Part shown: positions 25,500-36,575 of the stretch, piece after piece
Layout of the letters: every line of letters starts with the position of its first letter
Position numbering within the stretch: the first letter of the stretch is position 1
NCBI RefSeq assembly: GCF_019578655.1
Contig: NC_063263.1
Location: forward strand, 23,187,001 to 23,251,000
Source of the DNA: Ricinus communis
Taxonomy: Eukaryota > Streptophyta > Magnoliopsida > Malpighiales > Euphorbiaceae
Direction: 5' to 3'
DNA: 64,000 nucleotides
Made by a program: the position numbers and the translations under genes
The notes under the pieces: model-generated
What the model saw: the letters and a program-made list of their open reading frames with translations, nothing else
What the model was told of the DNA's origin: nothing
The model's database searches: none

Positions 25500-26089
25500 G
25501 AGAATCACAACAAGAATACAAAAGGGGACTAAGTGGGAATCCCACTCATCCTCTACTTACAAGATAATAAGGACGACTCATCATACCTAATAATTCACTC
25601 CACTCACATACCTAATAGGACAACATACAATAATTCACTCCACTACTCCACTCATATGCCTAATAGGACAATATACAATAATACACTCATATGCTTAATA
25701 ATACACTCTTCTTACTAAAGTAATAATGACAACTCCACTCTCAAAGCAATAATTCACTTAAAGTAATAGGAGTGGCCGACAGCTTCACATGCTTAGAAAA
25801 TATGATCATATTAATCATCATCCATTGGCTGGGAATCTTGCATGAGAGCTTCTTGCTGTGCCCTAGTTAAGGTAGGATCATCCAGTGGGGTCGGAAGATC
25901 AGAGAAACAGAAATGTTCAATGGATTGTCCAGTTGATTGATATCCATTGAATGTGCATACTAATGATGTTGAGACATTAGCCATCCTTGATTCATTTATG
26001 TATTGCAGGGCCTGTTTTAGGTCTTCTGTAATTGCTGGCGAAGCAAGATGTAGAGGACTACTAAGTGTTCTCCAATGGTAACAGATATT
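25500..26089 (-). other. Caulimovirid intergenic region and 3' end of coding part
   Basis: Non-coding. It contains repeated phrases such as AATTCACTCCACT and CCTAATAGGACAA at about 25,585-25,690, forming a small direct-repeat cluster upstream of the TATA box that could hold promoter elements. Confidence 0.6.
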
Positions 26090-27865
26090 CTAGGTTGCAT
26101 ATGTGTTTTCTGTCAGTCGGAGATAGGGCCTGTGTAATATGAAAATAGCATGGTATTCCGAAGCTTTGGAAATGTTGTCTGAGAATAACTGATGCTCATG
26201 GATAAGTTTAAGGAGATCTCCTGTCCATTGATATGGAGTTTTGAACCAGGTAAGGAATCTCCATGGATATGACCCCGAGTTTGCTTCATTGTTGAAGAAG
26301 TGTAAAAGATTCATAATGGGCACTTCTATAGCATGATGACAGACTGTAGATAGGCACCATAGGAACCATAACTCACTTTCATGCTTTGGATGTTCAGGAG
26401 ATAAGTAATAAATTAGACACCAAGGGTAGTCTGGAAAGAAGAAGTTGAGTTGTATTAGGAGTGAGAAGGTTTGTTGAAAAGTTGCCAAATAATGGAACAT
26501 CATGTTCCGGGCAAAGTCAGTGACTTGTTTGGTTGTGAGGTTGTTGGGAAGATCTGGTGGTGAAGGAGGTTGCAGGTTGGTTCTAGAAGATGAAGAAGCC
26601 ATAAAAATTATGGGAAGATTTATGGTAGAGGTGAGAAGGACTATAGGCTGATTCTGAGGTTTGGAAAGTCTGGATAAGAAATCCGGGAATAGGTTTCTTA
26701 TCCCTTTTATATGCTCAACCTTAAAATCATACCTGCTGAACCATGACTTTAATCGCAGTAGTTGGGGCTCAGGTAAGGTCTTCTGGTTGGATTCAAGAAT
26801 CTTTGGGAAGGAGGAGTTGTCCATCCGAACCAGGAAGTGCTGTCCAATCAAGAAGAATTCAAACTTTTTTATCCCGTACTTGACCGCCAAAATTTTCTTG
26901 TGGGTCGTGTGATAATGTTTTTCTGAAGAGAAAAACTGACCCGATGCATATCCACATAATTGTTCCTTATTGTGGAGCTTTTCTAGGAGGATGGCCCCCC
27001 ATACATAGTCAGATGCATCTGTTTGGAGAATAAGTTCTCCTATTGACGGGATTGTGAGAGGTGGCGGATTGTGAGCCAGCTCTTTTAGTTTTTTGACAGC
27101 TGTTGTTTGTTCCGCTCCCCATGGAGGAGGGTTCTTCTTGAGCATCTTTGAGAGGTGGCACGTGTAACTAGACAAGTGTGGAATGGCCTCTCGAACATAG
27201 TTTAAGATTCCAAGGAACTGTTGAATTTGTTTCACTGATAAATTTTCTTCTGGAAAATTATCAAGTTCCTTTGTCAGGTGGGGACCATATGTGTACTGGC
27301 CATTCTTGAAATGCATACCAAGAAATTCAATTTCTCGTTGGCTAATAGTGCTCTTCTTTTCTAACAGCATAATGCCATATTTCTGGATGATGGCAAGGAA
27401 CTGTTGTAACAGTTGGTGGTGGTCCTCTGCTGTTTCTGAAAATAGTAGGATGTCGTCGATGTAGATCAAAGAAGAGTAAAGGATAGGCCCAAAAATCTTA
27501 ATCATGGTCTTCTGAAATTGAGATGGGGCCGTCTTGAGCCCAAAGGGCATAACAGTCCACTGGTATTGGGCATTAGGGATACAAAATGCAGTCTTGTATC
27601 TCTCTGTGGGCTGGATACGGAGTTGCCAAAAGCCCACCTTTAGGTTAAATTTGGAATAGTATTGGGCCTTTTGGATATGGACTTTGAGATTTGAGATCCG
27701 AGGAAGAGGAAATTTGTTGTCTTGAAGGAAATGGTTTAAGGGCTTGTAGTCTATGACAAGCCTCTTTTTTCCCCGAATCTTTTCAGACCTTTTTTCCACA
27801 TAAAAGGCTTGGCAAGCCCATTGTGAAGTAGTGGGTTCAATTAGGCCTTGCTGTAACAGTGTCAA
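26090..27865 (-). pseudogene. Reverse transcriptase and RNase H part of the polyprotein
   Basis: 591 codons open. RT motifs include VIDYKPLNHFL, MPFGLKTAPSQFQ and the catalytic YIDDILLF; RNase H shows LQTDASDYVWGAIL and FLVRMDNSSF. After RNase H there is a serine-rich start (MASSSSRTNLQPPSPP) and a further domain of unknown role that is also present in the inverted copy. Confidence 0.88.
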
Positions 27866-27970
27866 GCATTATGATCGGGCAAGGGCTAGGTCTATAGGTG
27901 ACATTCCCATGTGTGTGGCTTTAGTAGGGTTAATGTCTTCATTAAGTTTGAAGGGGAGGCTGATATAGAA

Positions 27971-30574
27971 TTATGGATTTTTCCACAGAGGAAGAGGGTG
28001 ATGAAAATGTGAATGAGATTCTGGACAGAACTGAAGGAATTTTTCTGTGTATGGTAGGAATGGTGGAATTGTATCTGTCACAGAAAATATATTTGAAGTT
28101 TTAGTGTATGGCTGAAATTGTCTCTTGAACTTTATGCCAATTGGGAGAATTTGGAGCTTTTGAGCTTGATGATAAACATCAAACCCTATCAGGATATCCT
28201 TGTTTGGAAGATCCGAACCAATGATGTGCGTCCATACCACGCAATCAGGAAAGAACTGTATTCCGATCTTCTGTCTTGTGATCAGAGTGGTTTTGAAGGT
28301 TTGACCATTGGCTGCCCTAAAGAACTGATCATGGGGCTTCCAATACTCTGATGGGAGAACCATTGGGTTCATCATGCTTCTTTGTGCTCCAGTGTCAAAG
28401 AAAGCTATTACTGGTACAGGCTTGGAGTATTTTGAAGGTAGGATATGTATGGGAATATATGGAACTGGAGGGGGTTTTGTAGTAAATTGAAAAGTTTCAG
28501 GAGGTGGAGAAGAAGCAAAGAAAGAAGACAGTAGGGTTGGAGAGAGAGGATATTGTATTACATCTTTCAGAATATTCTCCTGACTTTCTTCGTGCAGACC
28601 AATCATCAAGATTGGTATCTCACTATCGTCTGAGTCTGAAGAAGATTCTTGTGAGTACTCTGTGGAGTCTGAGAACTCCATTTCTAACCCAAATAAGCTT
28701 TCTGGGGTAAGATCCTCTTGCTCTGAAAGTAGAGATTCTATTTCTGCTTCAAAAGAGTCTGGAAGAGATAAAGACATGCTGACTTGTTGAATCATCTTTG
28801 CTGACTTTTCTGGATTCTTACGACAATTTTTTGCATAGTGTCCCTTTCTTTTACAGATGAAACATCTGTCAGACTTGTACCCTTGATTCCGTTTCTTACG
28901 GAAGTATTTGAATCTCTTTGGGTTCTTTTTCCTGAACTCCTTGTTGCTGCGCGTGTATTTCTGGAAATGATGTCCAGACTTCTTCTTATAATTTGAACAG
29001 ACGCAGTTGGCGGCTTTGCACTTAATCTTAAGGTAGTTCTTGTTGCAAGCCTTTTGGACTATCAAGTCCCTTTGAGATAACCTTTTAAATAACTCTTGTT
29101 GATCACACATTCTCTTAATGGAAGAGAGTGTGAATTGCCAGATTTCGCCAAGTGTAATAGAGGTGACTGGTCTCTTTGTTGCCGCAATCATATTGTTGAC
29201 CTCAGGTTGTATTTCATTCGGCAGAGAGGTGATGAAGGTATACTTTAGTGTATCGTCACCATCATGTCCTCCAATGACATAGTAGAGTTTGGACATAGCC
29301 GAATAGTGCTTTTTCAGATCCTTCATTTTTAATGAACAGCATTTTCGATCAAAGAACTCTTGTTTCTGCTGTCTTATGACAAGGTCATAACTCCCAAGGA
29401 ACTGGTTATGGAGGATTGTTACTGTTGTTGATGGAGTTGGCAGTGCGACAAATTGAAGCCTGGTGTACTCAGGCTGAGACTGAAACCAATCTCTTAAGCT
29501 TCCGGTAAATCTTGTGACAAATTCGGTAAGGACCTTTTTGAGTGTGGCCCCTTCAAGGGTCATCTGAAGATCAATCCATGCCAAGAATTCAGAAAGCTTG
29601 TCCTTCCATCTCGATGGGGGTAGGTCATCAAAAGTGAACCAAGGTCCCGTGCTAGCTGGTTTTGACCTTGGGTTTGGAGCTCCAGTGGGAGCAAAGAATG
29701 ACTGTGCATCCTCATCCTCAGATTCCACAATTTCTGGACTGGGATCAGTAGCAGAAGTGTTCATGAGAATCTCAGTGATGTCCGCCATCTCTGAAGTATT
29801 TGAAGAGGATTCTGAATCATACGGACTGATGAGAGATTGCTCTGGTATTTTTTCTTTACAGGCTAGAGGAGGAGGAGAGGTTTTCTTTTCTAGGTTTTTT
29901 GAGTGTTTCGGGTAAAGATGAGAGAAAATGCCAAATGGCTGATAAAGGGTTTCTTGTGGTTGTTCTGGTTGTGAAAGAAAAGGGAATGAAGAATAGTACG
30001 AAGGAGCAATAGCAGATGATGTGGAGGCTGCTGAAGTAAAGGATGGAATTATGGTAAACTGGTCTCTCCGAAGATCATGCTCAATTTGATCTATTTGTTT
30101 CTTCAGCCGTGTGATCTCTTTTTCCTTTTGCACGAAGGCGGGAGTAATGGGCTGAGGTATCGGAAGCTCTCTGTCCAGAGCCTGATACTTTGCAATGAGC
30201 GATGAATGGAGCTGGAGTACTTCTTGTGAGAAAGTATCCAACTTATGATCCAGTTTTTGAGCCAGGTGTAAAGCTTGGTCCAGTTTCCCATCTATCTTTT
30301 TTAGATAAGTATTCTGGACGATCGAGTTGGAGTTTTGCCAGTTTAGCACCTCTTCTGGAGGTGTCAGGGACTCTATAGATCTAGAGGGAGAAATCCTTGA
30401 AGGAAGAATTTCTGATCTCTTGTTCTCCGTTTTCCCTAAAGGAGGGAAATTCTCTGGCTGAAACATGTAGCACCCTTGAATTAATGGTTGTACCACTGGT
30501 AGATCTGGCTGGAGCTCCTTTCTGCAGGTTGCAGAAGGGGCTTTCCCAAATTCGAGACCGAGTTGGGCCAACAA
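27971..30574 (-). pseudogene. Longest open part: coat-like region, zinc knuckle and protease
   Basis: 867 codons open between stops. A predicted coiled-coil-like stretch (QKLDHKLDTFSQEV, then EKEITRLKKQIDQIEHDL) precedes a structural domain with WFTFDDLPPSRWKDKLSEF. A basic region (KKNPKRFKYFRKKRNQG) is followed by the CCHC knuckle, which in caulimovirids binds nucleic acid during packaging. The end carries the retropepsin-like FFDTGAQ active site. Confidence 0.85.
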
Positions 30575-31234
30575 TACCTTGAATTCATCGAAAGAGATAT
30601 CAAGGATTGTTTTTCCTTCTTTTGCAAGGAGTTTGATAGCCTCATCAAATATTGGGAGCAGTGTTTTGCTCTTATGTTGCTTCTAGGAACCATCTGGATC
30701 CCGGTCATCCAGCTTCGATCTTATTTCTGAACATGGAGTGTCCGGTGACATATTTCGAGGATTCTTCTTTGGATGCCAAAAGCAAGGTTCAGTATAGTCT
30801 AAGTCATCATCACAAGTGCATCCCGGACGGCACATCTCTAGGGCAACATCCCAGACAAAGTGTCTTTTGACTTGGGCGGCGTAGATCTAGTGTCCAGAGG
30901 ACTGGAATGAATGAATAGGAATCTTTTCTCTTAGCCTTGATATTGGTTGTATCATGGATGCTTGAAAAATGGATGGAGCTGAAGAAGTTTTTCCAGTCTT
31001 TGTGAAGATCATTTTAACAGTCTCGTCTTTTTGTTGGATAAAAAGAGGGTCTGTAGCTTGAACAGGCTTAGTTTGGGATGCCTAAAGCTTCTCATAGTTA
31101 GTGACCCATTCTGTTGGGATCAGCTTTTGTATATCTTCTTTTTCCAGTTGCCTGGGAGCCTGGACAATAGTAGGGATCTGGCCAGAGTCAGCCATAATGT
31201 ACAACACATCAGAGGAGGCTTGAAAACCTGGGAT

Positions 31235-31942
31235 CTATAGATTCAATGCATGATCCTGTAGTCTATAGTCTATCTGATGGTGTAGGGTTGCAGAGAGAGC
31301 GTTATCGACTTGATTCGCTCTTGTTATCTGGACTTGAACTTTTAGTGTAGTGGAAAGATAAGGATCATTGAGGGATAGATTGAAATTAGGGAAGAAGCTC
31401 AAGACAACACTTCCTGTGTTGAGTGTCGTGACGATCGTTCCGATCACTGCATGCTCATACTTGAGGTATCTTGTGTCCAGTAGCGACATACGGGCTGTGA
31501 CCGGTAGACCCATCCTTCCATGATAGGATAGGACTAGTATAACTGCTCCAAGATGGAGGTGTGTATAGTCCTGTTTTCTCCATTGTTCTATGAAGGAGGT
31601 TGAAATTTCGAGAGTAACGTACTGCTCCTGTGTAGTAGCAGTGAGAGAACATTGAGAAAGGGAAGAAGATTGAATATATTCCTTTACAGAAAGGGGTTGT
31701 TTATGGATAATCTGGTTAAAGGTTTTTCTGACAAAGTTTTATTTTTTAAAGATATTGTATGGGTTCATAATAGGTACAAGGGTGTTTTCTATCTGAACAT
31801 TCTCAGGTATATGAGAAATTTCTACAAGATGGTCTATCTTGTTGGATACGGTTTTCTTACATGAAGGAGAGAGTTGCAGGGTTGAAGTGTGGGTTGTGAT
31901 TTCTGAAGTCATTATGGTTGGATTTCTCTTCTCTGTCACCAA
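31235..31942 (-). pseudogene. Movement-protein domain of the caulimovirid
   Basis: The frame begins directly after the primer site; a plausible ATG is near 31,913. A stop lies at 31,739. The segment HLHLGAV followed by GLPVTARMSLLDTRY is characteristic of the 30K-type cell-to-cell movement proteins of caulimovirids. The domain continues in frame to a stop at 31,235. Confidence 0.8.
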
Positions 31943-31955
31943 GGCTCTGATACCA
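31943..31955 (-). other. Caulimovirid primer-binding site, inner copy
   Basis: The minus strand reads TGGTATCAGAGCC, the exact initiator-methionine tRNA complement used by plant pararetroviruses. A 56-bp piece of leader (31,976-32,031) precedes it before the inverted segment begins. Confidence 0.85.
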
Positions 31956-32031
31956 AAGGTAGCCGAGAGCTGTTATGGTATAGTCCTCATGCTGTAAACT
32001 CAAGGCATGTGAGTATCCTCAAGCTAAGACC

Positions 32032-34530
32032 AATAGCTTTCTTTGACACTAGAGCACAAAGAAGCATGATGAACCCAATGGTTCTCCCATCAGAGTATTG
32101 GAAGCCCCATGATCAGTTCTTTAGGGCAGCCAATGGTCAAACCTTCAAAACCACTCTAATCATAAGACAGAAGATCGGAATACAGTTCTTTCCTGATTGC
32201 GTGGTATGGACGCACATCATTGGTTCGAATCTTCCAAACAAGGATATCCTGATAGGGTTTGATGTTTATCATCAAGCTCAAAAGCTCCAAATTCTCCCAA
32301 CTGGCATAAAGTTCAAGAGACAATTTCGGCCATACACTAAAACTTCAAATCTGTTTTCTGTGACAGATACAATTCCACCATTCCTACCATACACAGAAAA
32401 ATTCCTTCAGTTCTGTCCAGAATCTCATTCACATTTTCAGCACCCTCTTCCTCTGTGGAAAAATCCACAATTCTATATCAGCCTCCCCTTCAAACTTAAT
32501 GAAGACATTAACCCTACTAAAGCCACACACATGGAAATGTCACCCACAGACCTAGCCCTTGCTCGATCAGAATGCTTGACACTATTACAGCAAGGCCTAA
32601 TTGAACCCACTACTTCACAATGGGCTTGTCAAGCCTTTTATGTAGAAAAAAGGTCTGAAAAGATTCAGGGAAAAAAGAGGCTTGTCATAGACTACAAGCC
32701 CTTAAACCATTTCCTTCAAGACAATAAATTTCCTCTTCCTCGAATCTCAAATCTCAAAGTCTATATCCAAAAGGCCCAATACTATTCCAAATTTGACCTA
32801 AAGGCGGGCTTTTGGCAACTCGGTATCCAGCCCATAGAGAGATACAAGATTGCATTTTGTATCCCTAATGCCCAATACCAGTGGACTGTTATGCCCTTTG
32901 GGCTCAAGACGGCCCCATCTCAATTCCAGAAGACCATGATTAAGATTTTTGGGCCTATCCTTTACTCTTCTTTGATCTACATCGACGACATCCTACTATT
33001 TTCAGAAACAGCAGAGGACCACCACCAACTATTACAACAGTTCCTTGCCATCATCCAGAAATATGGCATTATGCTGTCAGAAAAGAAGAGCACTATTGGC
33101 CAACGAGAAATTGAATTTCTCGGTATGCATTTCAAGAATGGTCAGTACACATATGGTCCCCACTGACAAAGGAACTTGATAATTTTCCAGAAGAAAATTT
33201 ATCAGTGAAACAAATTCAACAGTTCCTTGGAATCCTAAACTATGTTCGAGAGGCCATTCCACACCTGTCTAGTTACACATGCCACCTCTTAAAGATGCTC
33301 AAGAAGAACCCTCCTCCATGGGGAGCGGAACAAACAACAGCTATCAAAAAACTAAAAGAGCTGGCTCACAATCCCGTCAATAGGAGAACTTATTCTCCAA
33401 ACAGATGCATCTGACTATGCATGGGGGGCCATCCTCTTAGAAAAGCTCCACGACAAGGAACAATTATGTGGATATGCATCGGTTCAGTTTTCCTCTTCAG
33501 AAAAACATTATCACAGGACCTACAAGGAAATTTTGGTGGTCAAGTACGAGATAAAAAAGTTTAAATTCTTCTTGATTGGACAGCACTTCCTGATTCGGAT
33601 GGACAACTCCTCCTTCCCAAAGATTCTTGAATCCAACCAGAAGACCTTACCTGAGCCCCAACTACTGCGATTAAAGTCATGGTTCAGCAGGTATGATTTT
33701 AAGGTTGAGCATATAAAAGGGATAAGAAACCTAATCCCGGATTTCTTATCCAGACTTTCCAAACCTCAGAATCAGCCTATAGTCCTTCTCACCTCTACCA
33801 TAAATCTTCCCATAATTTTTATGGCTTCTTCATCTTCCAGAACCAACCTGCAACCTCCTTCACCACCAGATCTTCCCAACAACCTCACAACCAAACAAGT
33901 CACTGACTTTGCCCGGAACATGATGTTCCATTATTTGGCAACTTTTCAACAAACCTTCTCACTCCCAATACAACCCAACTTCTTCTTTCCAGACTACCCT
34001 TGGTGTCTGATTTATCACTTATCTCCTGAACATCCAAAGCATGAAAGTGAGTTATGGTTCCTATGGTGCCTATCTACAGTCTGTCATCATGCTATAGAAG
34101 TGCCCATTATGAATCTTTTACACTTCTTCAACAATGAAGCAAACTCGGGGTCATATCCATGGAGATTCTTTACCTGGTTCAAAACTCCATATCAATGGAC
34201 AGGAGATCTCCTTAAACTTATCCATGAGCATCAGTTATTCTCAGACAACATTTCCAAAGCTTCGGAATACCATGCTATTTTCATATTACACAGGCCCTAT
34301 CTCCGACTGACAGAAAACACATATGCAACCTAGAATATCTGTTACCATTGGAGAACACTTAGTAGTCCTCTACATCTTGCTTCGCCAAGAATTCTGAAGA
34401 CCTAAACAGCCCCGCAATACGTCTGAAATGAATCAAGGATGGCTAATGCCTCAACACCATTAGTATGCACATTCAATAGACATTAATCAACTGGACAATC
34501 CATTGAACATTTCTGTTTCTCTGATCTTTC
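32032..34530 (+). pseudogene. Inverted protease-RT-RNase H segment of the caulimovirid
   Basis: A second copy of the region at about 25,893-28,410, placed in the opposite direction. It starts inside the protease motif and ends past the post-RNase H tail. The frame is broken by a one-base deletion near 33,165 and a deletion of about 20 bp near 33,374 between short repeats, giving open pieces 32,009-33,166 and 33,533-34,333. It lacks the stops at 27,971 and 27,869 of the other copy, so the two diverged after duplication or come from different viral copies. Confidence 0.88.
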
Positions 34531-34924
34531 CAAGATGGAGGTGTGTATAGCCCTGTTTTCTCCATTGTTCTATGAAGGAGTTTGGAATTTCGAGAGTAAC
34601 GTACTGCTCCTGTGTAGTAGCAGTGAGAGAACATTGAGAAAGGGAAGAAGATTGAACATATTCCTTTACAGAAAGGGGTTGTTTATGGATAATCTGGTTA
34701 AAGGTTTTTCTGACAAAGTTTTGTTTTTTAAAGATATTGTATGGGTTCATAATAGGTACAAGGGTGTTTTCTATTTGAACATTCTTAGGTATATGAGAAA
34801 TTTCTACAAGATGGTCTATCTTGTTGGATACGGTTTTCTTACATGAAGGAGAGAGTTGCAGGGTTGAAGTGTGGGTTGTGATTTCTGAAGTCATTGTGGT
34901 TGGATTTCTCTTCTCTGTCACCAA
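34531..34924 (-). pseudogene. 5' fragment of movement-protein region, outer copy
   Basis: It matches 31,548-31,942 closely, is open across the position of the 31,739 stop, and is cut at 34,530 by the inverted segment. Confidence 0.85.
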
Positions 34925-34937
34925 GGCTCTGATACCA
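34925..34937 (-). other. Caulimovirid primer-binding site, outer copy
   Basis: The minus strand reads TGGTATCAGAGCC about 20 bp after the terminal repeat, the expected position after the transcript leader. Confidence 0.85.
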
Positions 34938-34957
34938 AAGGTAGCCGAGAGCTGTTA

Positions 34958-35220
34958 TGGTATAGTCCTCATGCTGTAAACTCAAGGCATGTGAGTATCC
35001 TCAAGCTAAGACCACAAAGAGGCACCTCGCCATGGGGGGTCTTTCTGCTCTTTTGGATTTTGATAGCCGAGTTAGCCCTTTTGGATTATACCAGAAACAG
35101 ATCGTAGCAACTATTAGTTCATTGCCATTGGATCGAGGAGAAGAGAGGGGAGGAGTTTAGAAGGCCATGAGAGAGTAAGAAATTGCTTAATGGAAACTTG
35201 CCTTATTATTATTCAAAATA
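34958..35220 (-). repeat. Terminal repeat of the caulimovirid, 5' copy (263 bp)
   Basis: Same 263 bp as 25,217-25,479. It ends at TTCAAAATA, exactly before where the TATA region would follow in the other copy, so the insertion begins at or near the transcript start. Confidence 0.88.
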
Positions 35221-36415
35221 CTCGAGCTGACAAAAATTCATAATATAAACTTGTTAGTGTTAATAAATCAAATTTAATTTTTTAATATTTAGCTCATTAG
35301 TTTGTGAGTTGATTGTTTATAGATTCATGAGATTATTCAAAAAATAACTTGTTAATAAATTTATTAATAAGTTCGTAAAGAAAATAAATTATTTTTATAT
35401 TATAATTATTTTATCATAATATATAATATATAATATATAATATATAAATATTATATATATATATGTCAATTTGTATAAATTAATTTGTAAAAATATTTTT
35501 TTAGTATATTTAATAAAAAAATTATATTAAATATTATATTTTTAATACTTTAATCAATTCAATAGATATAATAAATTATATAACTAAATAAATCAACTAA
35601 ATCAAAATTTTAAATTAAGTTTGACAATAAAATTGAAAATAGTTCTTTAATAAATAAAACTCAAAATAAATACGAGCTGAACTCAAATTCATATTAAATT
35701 CGAGTTTGATTCAAGTTCATATAAAATAATAATGAATTGAATTTAAATTATCAAAATTCAGTTTGATTGATTTAGTTTACAAAATAACATAAAAATGAAA
35801 ACGGAAAACGTGATACGACACGATATATGACATAAAAATAAAAAAATTCTAAAAATTAGAAAATGAAATATCAAGGAAACGTCTATATATATATACACTA
35901 ATATTGTTAACTAAAATTTAAATAAGTAATACCTATTTAAGAGAAATTGAAATATTAGTAGTCGATTTTTATTTATAAAAAAGAAAAAAAATTAAAAATC
36001 CTTCTCAAACTAAAAAAACAAATTAAAAAAAAAAGATTATCACTAAATAGGAAGATAAAATAAATAGAAAATAATTGAAAACTATTCTTAAAATAAAAAA
36101 AAAAAATTCAATTGAATAGAAAAAGAATTCCTTAAAAGGTTTTATAAAATTTCTAAAAATAAATAGAAAACATTGTTTTTAAGGCTTTAAAGAATTGGAT
36201 GAAGTTTTCTTGCAAATCTAGCTTTACAGCACTATATACACGTAGCATTATGCTAAGTTCGTAAGTGTCTTAATGGAATAAACTTATATACAAAGAAACC
36301 ATCTAAAAGCTGCTATTTCAGATAACAAAAAACTTGAAAGAAATATGCAGTTAGGATAGACTTCAAAAACAAGACATGATTCATAAAACAAAATAGAGAA
36401 AGAGAGAGTGAGTAC
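35221..36415. other. AT-rich stretch between virus and AO exon 1
   Basis: No gene seen. It contains an (AT)n-type simple repeat at about 35,410-35,465 (units of TATAATA) and scattered CTCGAGCTGA / CGAGCTGAACTC phrases of a degenerate dispersed repeat. Confidence 0.5.
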
Positions 36416-36575
36416 CTTCACCACATCCAAGCTTGACACTCTTGAAGGGTGTGTGGGTACGCAAGAACTCGAGCACAGTAGTTGATGAAATAACAGAAGA
36501 GAGCTCAAACCTCTGTCCGTTAACAGCAAAAACGAGACTGCTGCTATTCTTTTCTCTTTCCTTTTCCTCTTCCAT
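36416..36575 (-). CDS. Aldehyde oxidase exon 1 (start of [2Fe-2S] domain)
   Basis: ATG at 36,575, 160 bp, ending at donor GTACTC. It encodes 53 residues with the plant AO signature SLVFAVNGQRFELSS and KLGCGEG, holding the first iron-sulfur cysteine (Cys51). Its phase (one base over) fits exon 2 at 17,654 exactly, so that CGEGGCGAC is formed across the junction. No other candidate exon 2 lies between. It is therefore assigned to AO1, although it could be a remnant of a third copy. Confidence 0.75.

Larger units (their letters stand above)
26090..31942 (-). pseudogene. Caulimovirid polyprotein: movement, coat, protease, RT, RNase H
   Basis: One reading frame of 1,951 codons runs through the whole span without any frameshift. 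It is broken by seven stops, near 31,739, 31,235, 31,082, 30,887, 30,683, 27,971 and 27,869. In order: movement-protein domain (GLPVTARMSLLDTRY near 31,510), linker, coat-like region with acidic serine-rich stretches and a CCHC knuckle (CFICKRKGHYAKNC near 28,830-28,870), aspartic protease (FFDTGAQRSM near 28,400), reverse transcriptase (YIDDILLF near 27,460), RNase H (QTDASD near 27,015) and a roughly 150-residue tail. Length and single-frame layout resemble petuvirus-type caulimovirids. No functional protein is expected. Confidence 0.85.
25217..35220 (-). mobile_element. Endogenous caulimovirid (pararetrovirus), rearranged
   Basis: About 10 kb. Read on the minus strand: terminal repeat (35,220-34,958), primer site, 5' part of the movement-protein region, an inverted protease-RT-RNase H segment (34,530-32,032), a short leader copy with a second primer site, the full polyprotein region (31,942-26,090), an intergenic region with promoter, and the second terminal repeat (25,479-25,217). 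Movement protein, CCHC knuckle, protease, RT and RNase H in a single frame resemble petunia vein clearing virus and related single-polyprotein caulimovirids; the exact genus is an inference. It is in the sense direction within AO1 intron 1 and is inactive because of multiple stops. Confidence 0.85.
17655..36415 (-). other. AO1 intron 1, about 18.8 kb, filled with mobile DNA
   Basis: Bounded by donor GTACTC at 36,415 and acceptor TTTTAG at 17,655. It holds a hAT relic, degenerate tandem repeats and the endogenous caulimovirid. The other visible introns of both AO genes range from under 100 bp to about 1.5 kb. Confidence 0.6.
10779..36575 (-). pseudogene. Aldehyde oxidase copy 1 (AO1), ten exons, with premature stop
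   Basis: Molybdenum-flavin aldehyde oxidase family. Exons on the minus strand: 36575-36416, 17654-15966, 15555-15296, 15144-14935, 14796-14578, 13095-12130, 11864-11769, 11615-11517, 11320-11131, 10996-10779, total 4,107 bp or 1,369 codons, the family's usual length. Residue landmarks: [2Fe-2S] Cys51/56/59/81 and Cys121/124/168/170, FAD-domain motifs KLVVGN at about 268-273 and NTGSIGGN at 355-362, molybdenum-domain GGGFGGK 834-840, MRAPG with Arg950, and the catalytic Glu1300 in GEPPLLL. Introns are GT-AG except the one after exon 7, which is GC-AG. Codon 1107 is TGA, so a translated product would stop at 1,106 residues and lack Glu1300; I infer loss of enzyme activity. The only exon 1 in the window lies 18.8 kb upstream, beyond a viral insertion. 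Whether it still splices to exon 2 is unknown. Confidence 0.85.

Noticed and set aside
29598..29915. Plus-strand frame in the viral coat region
   Set aside because: Shadow of the polyprotein on the minus strand.
25207..35230. Target duplication around the viral insertion (AAAATA on both sides)
   Set aside because: On the right side AAAATA also belongs to the terminal repeat itself, so it is no proof of a duplication.
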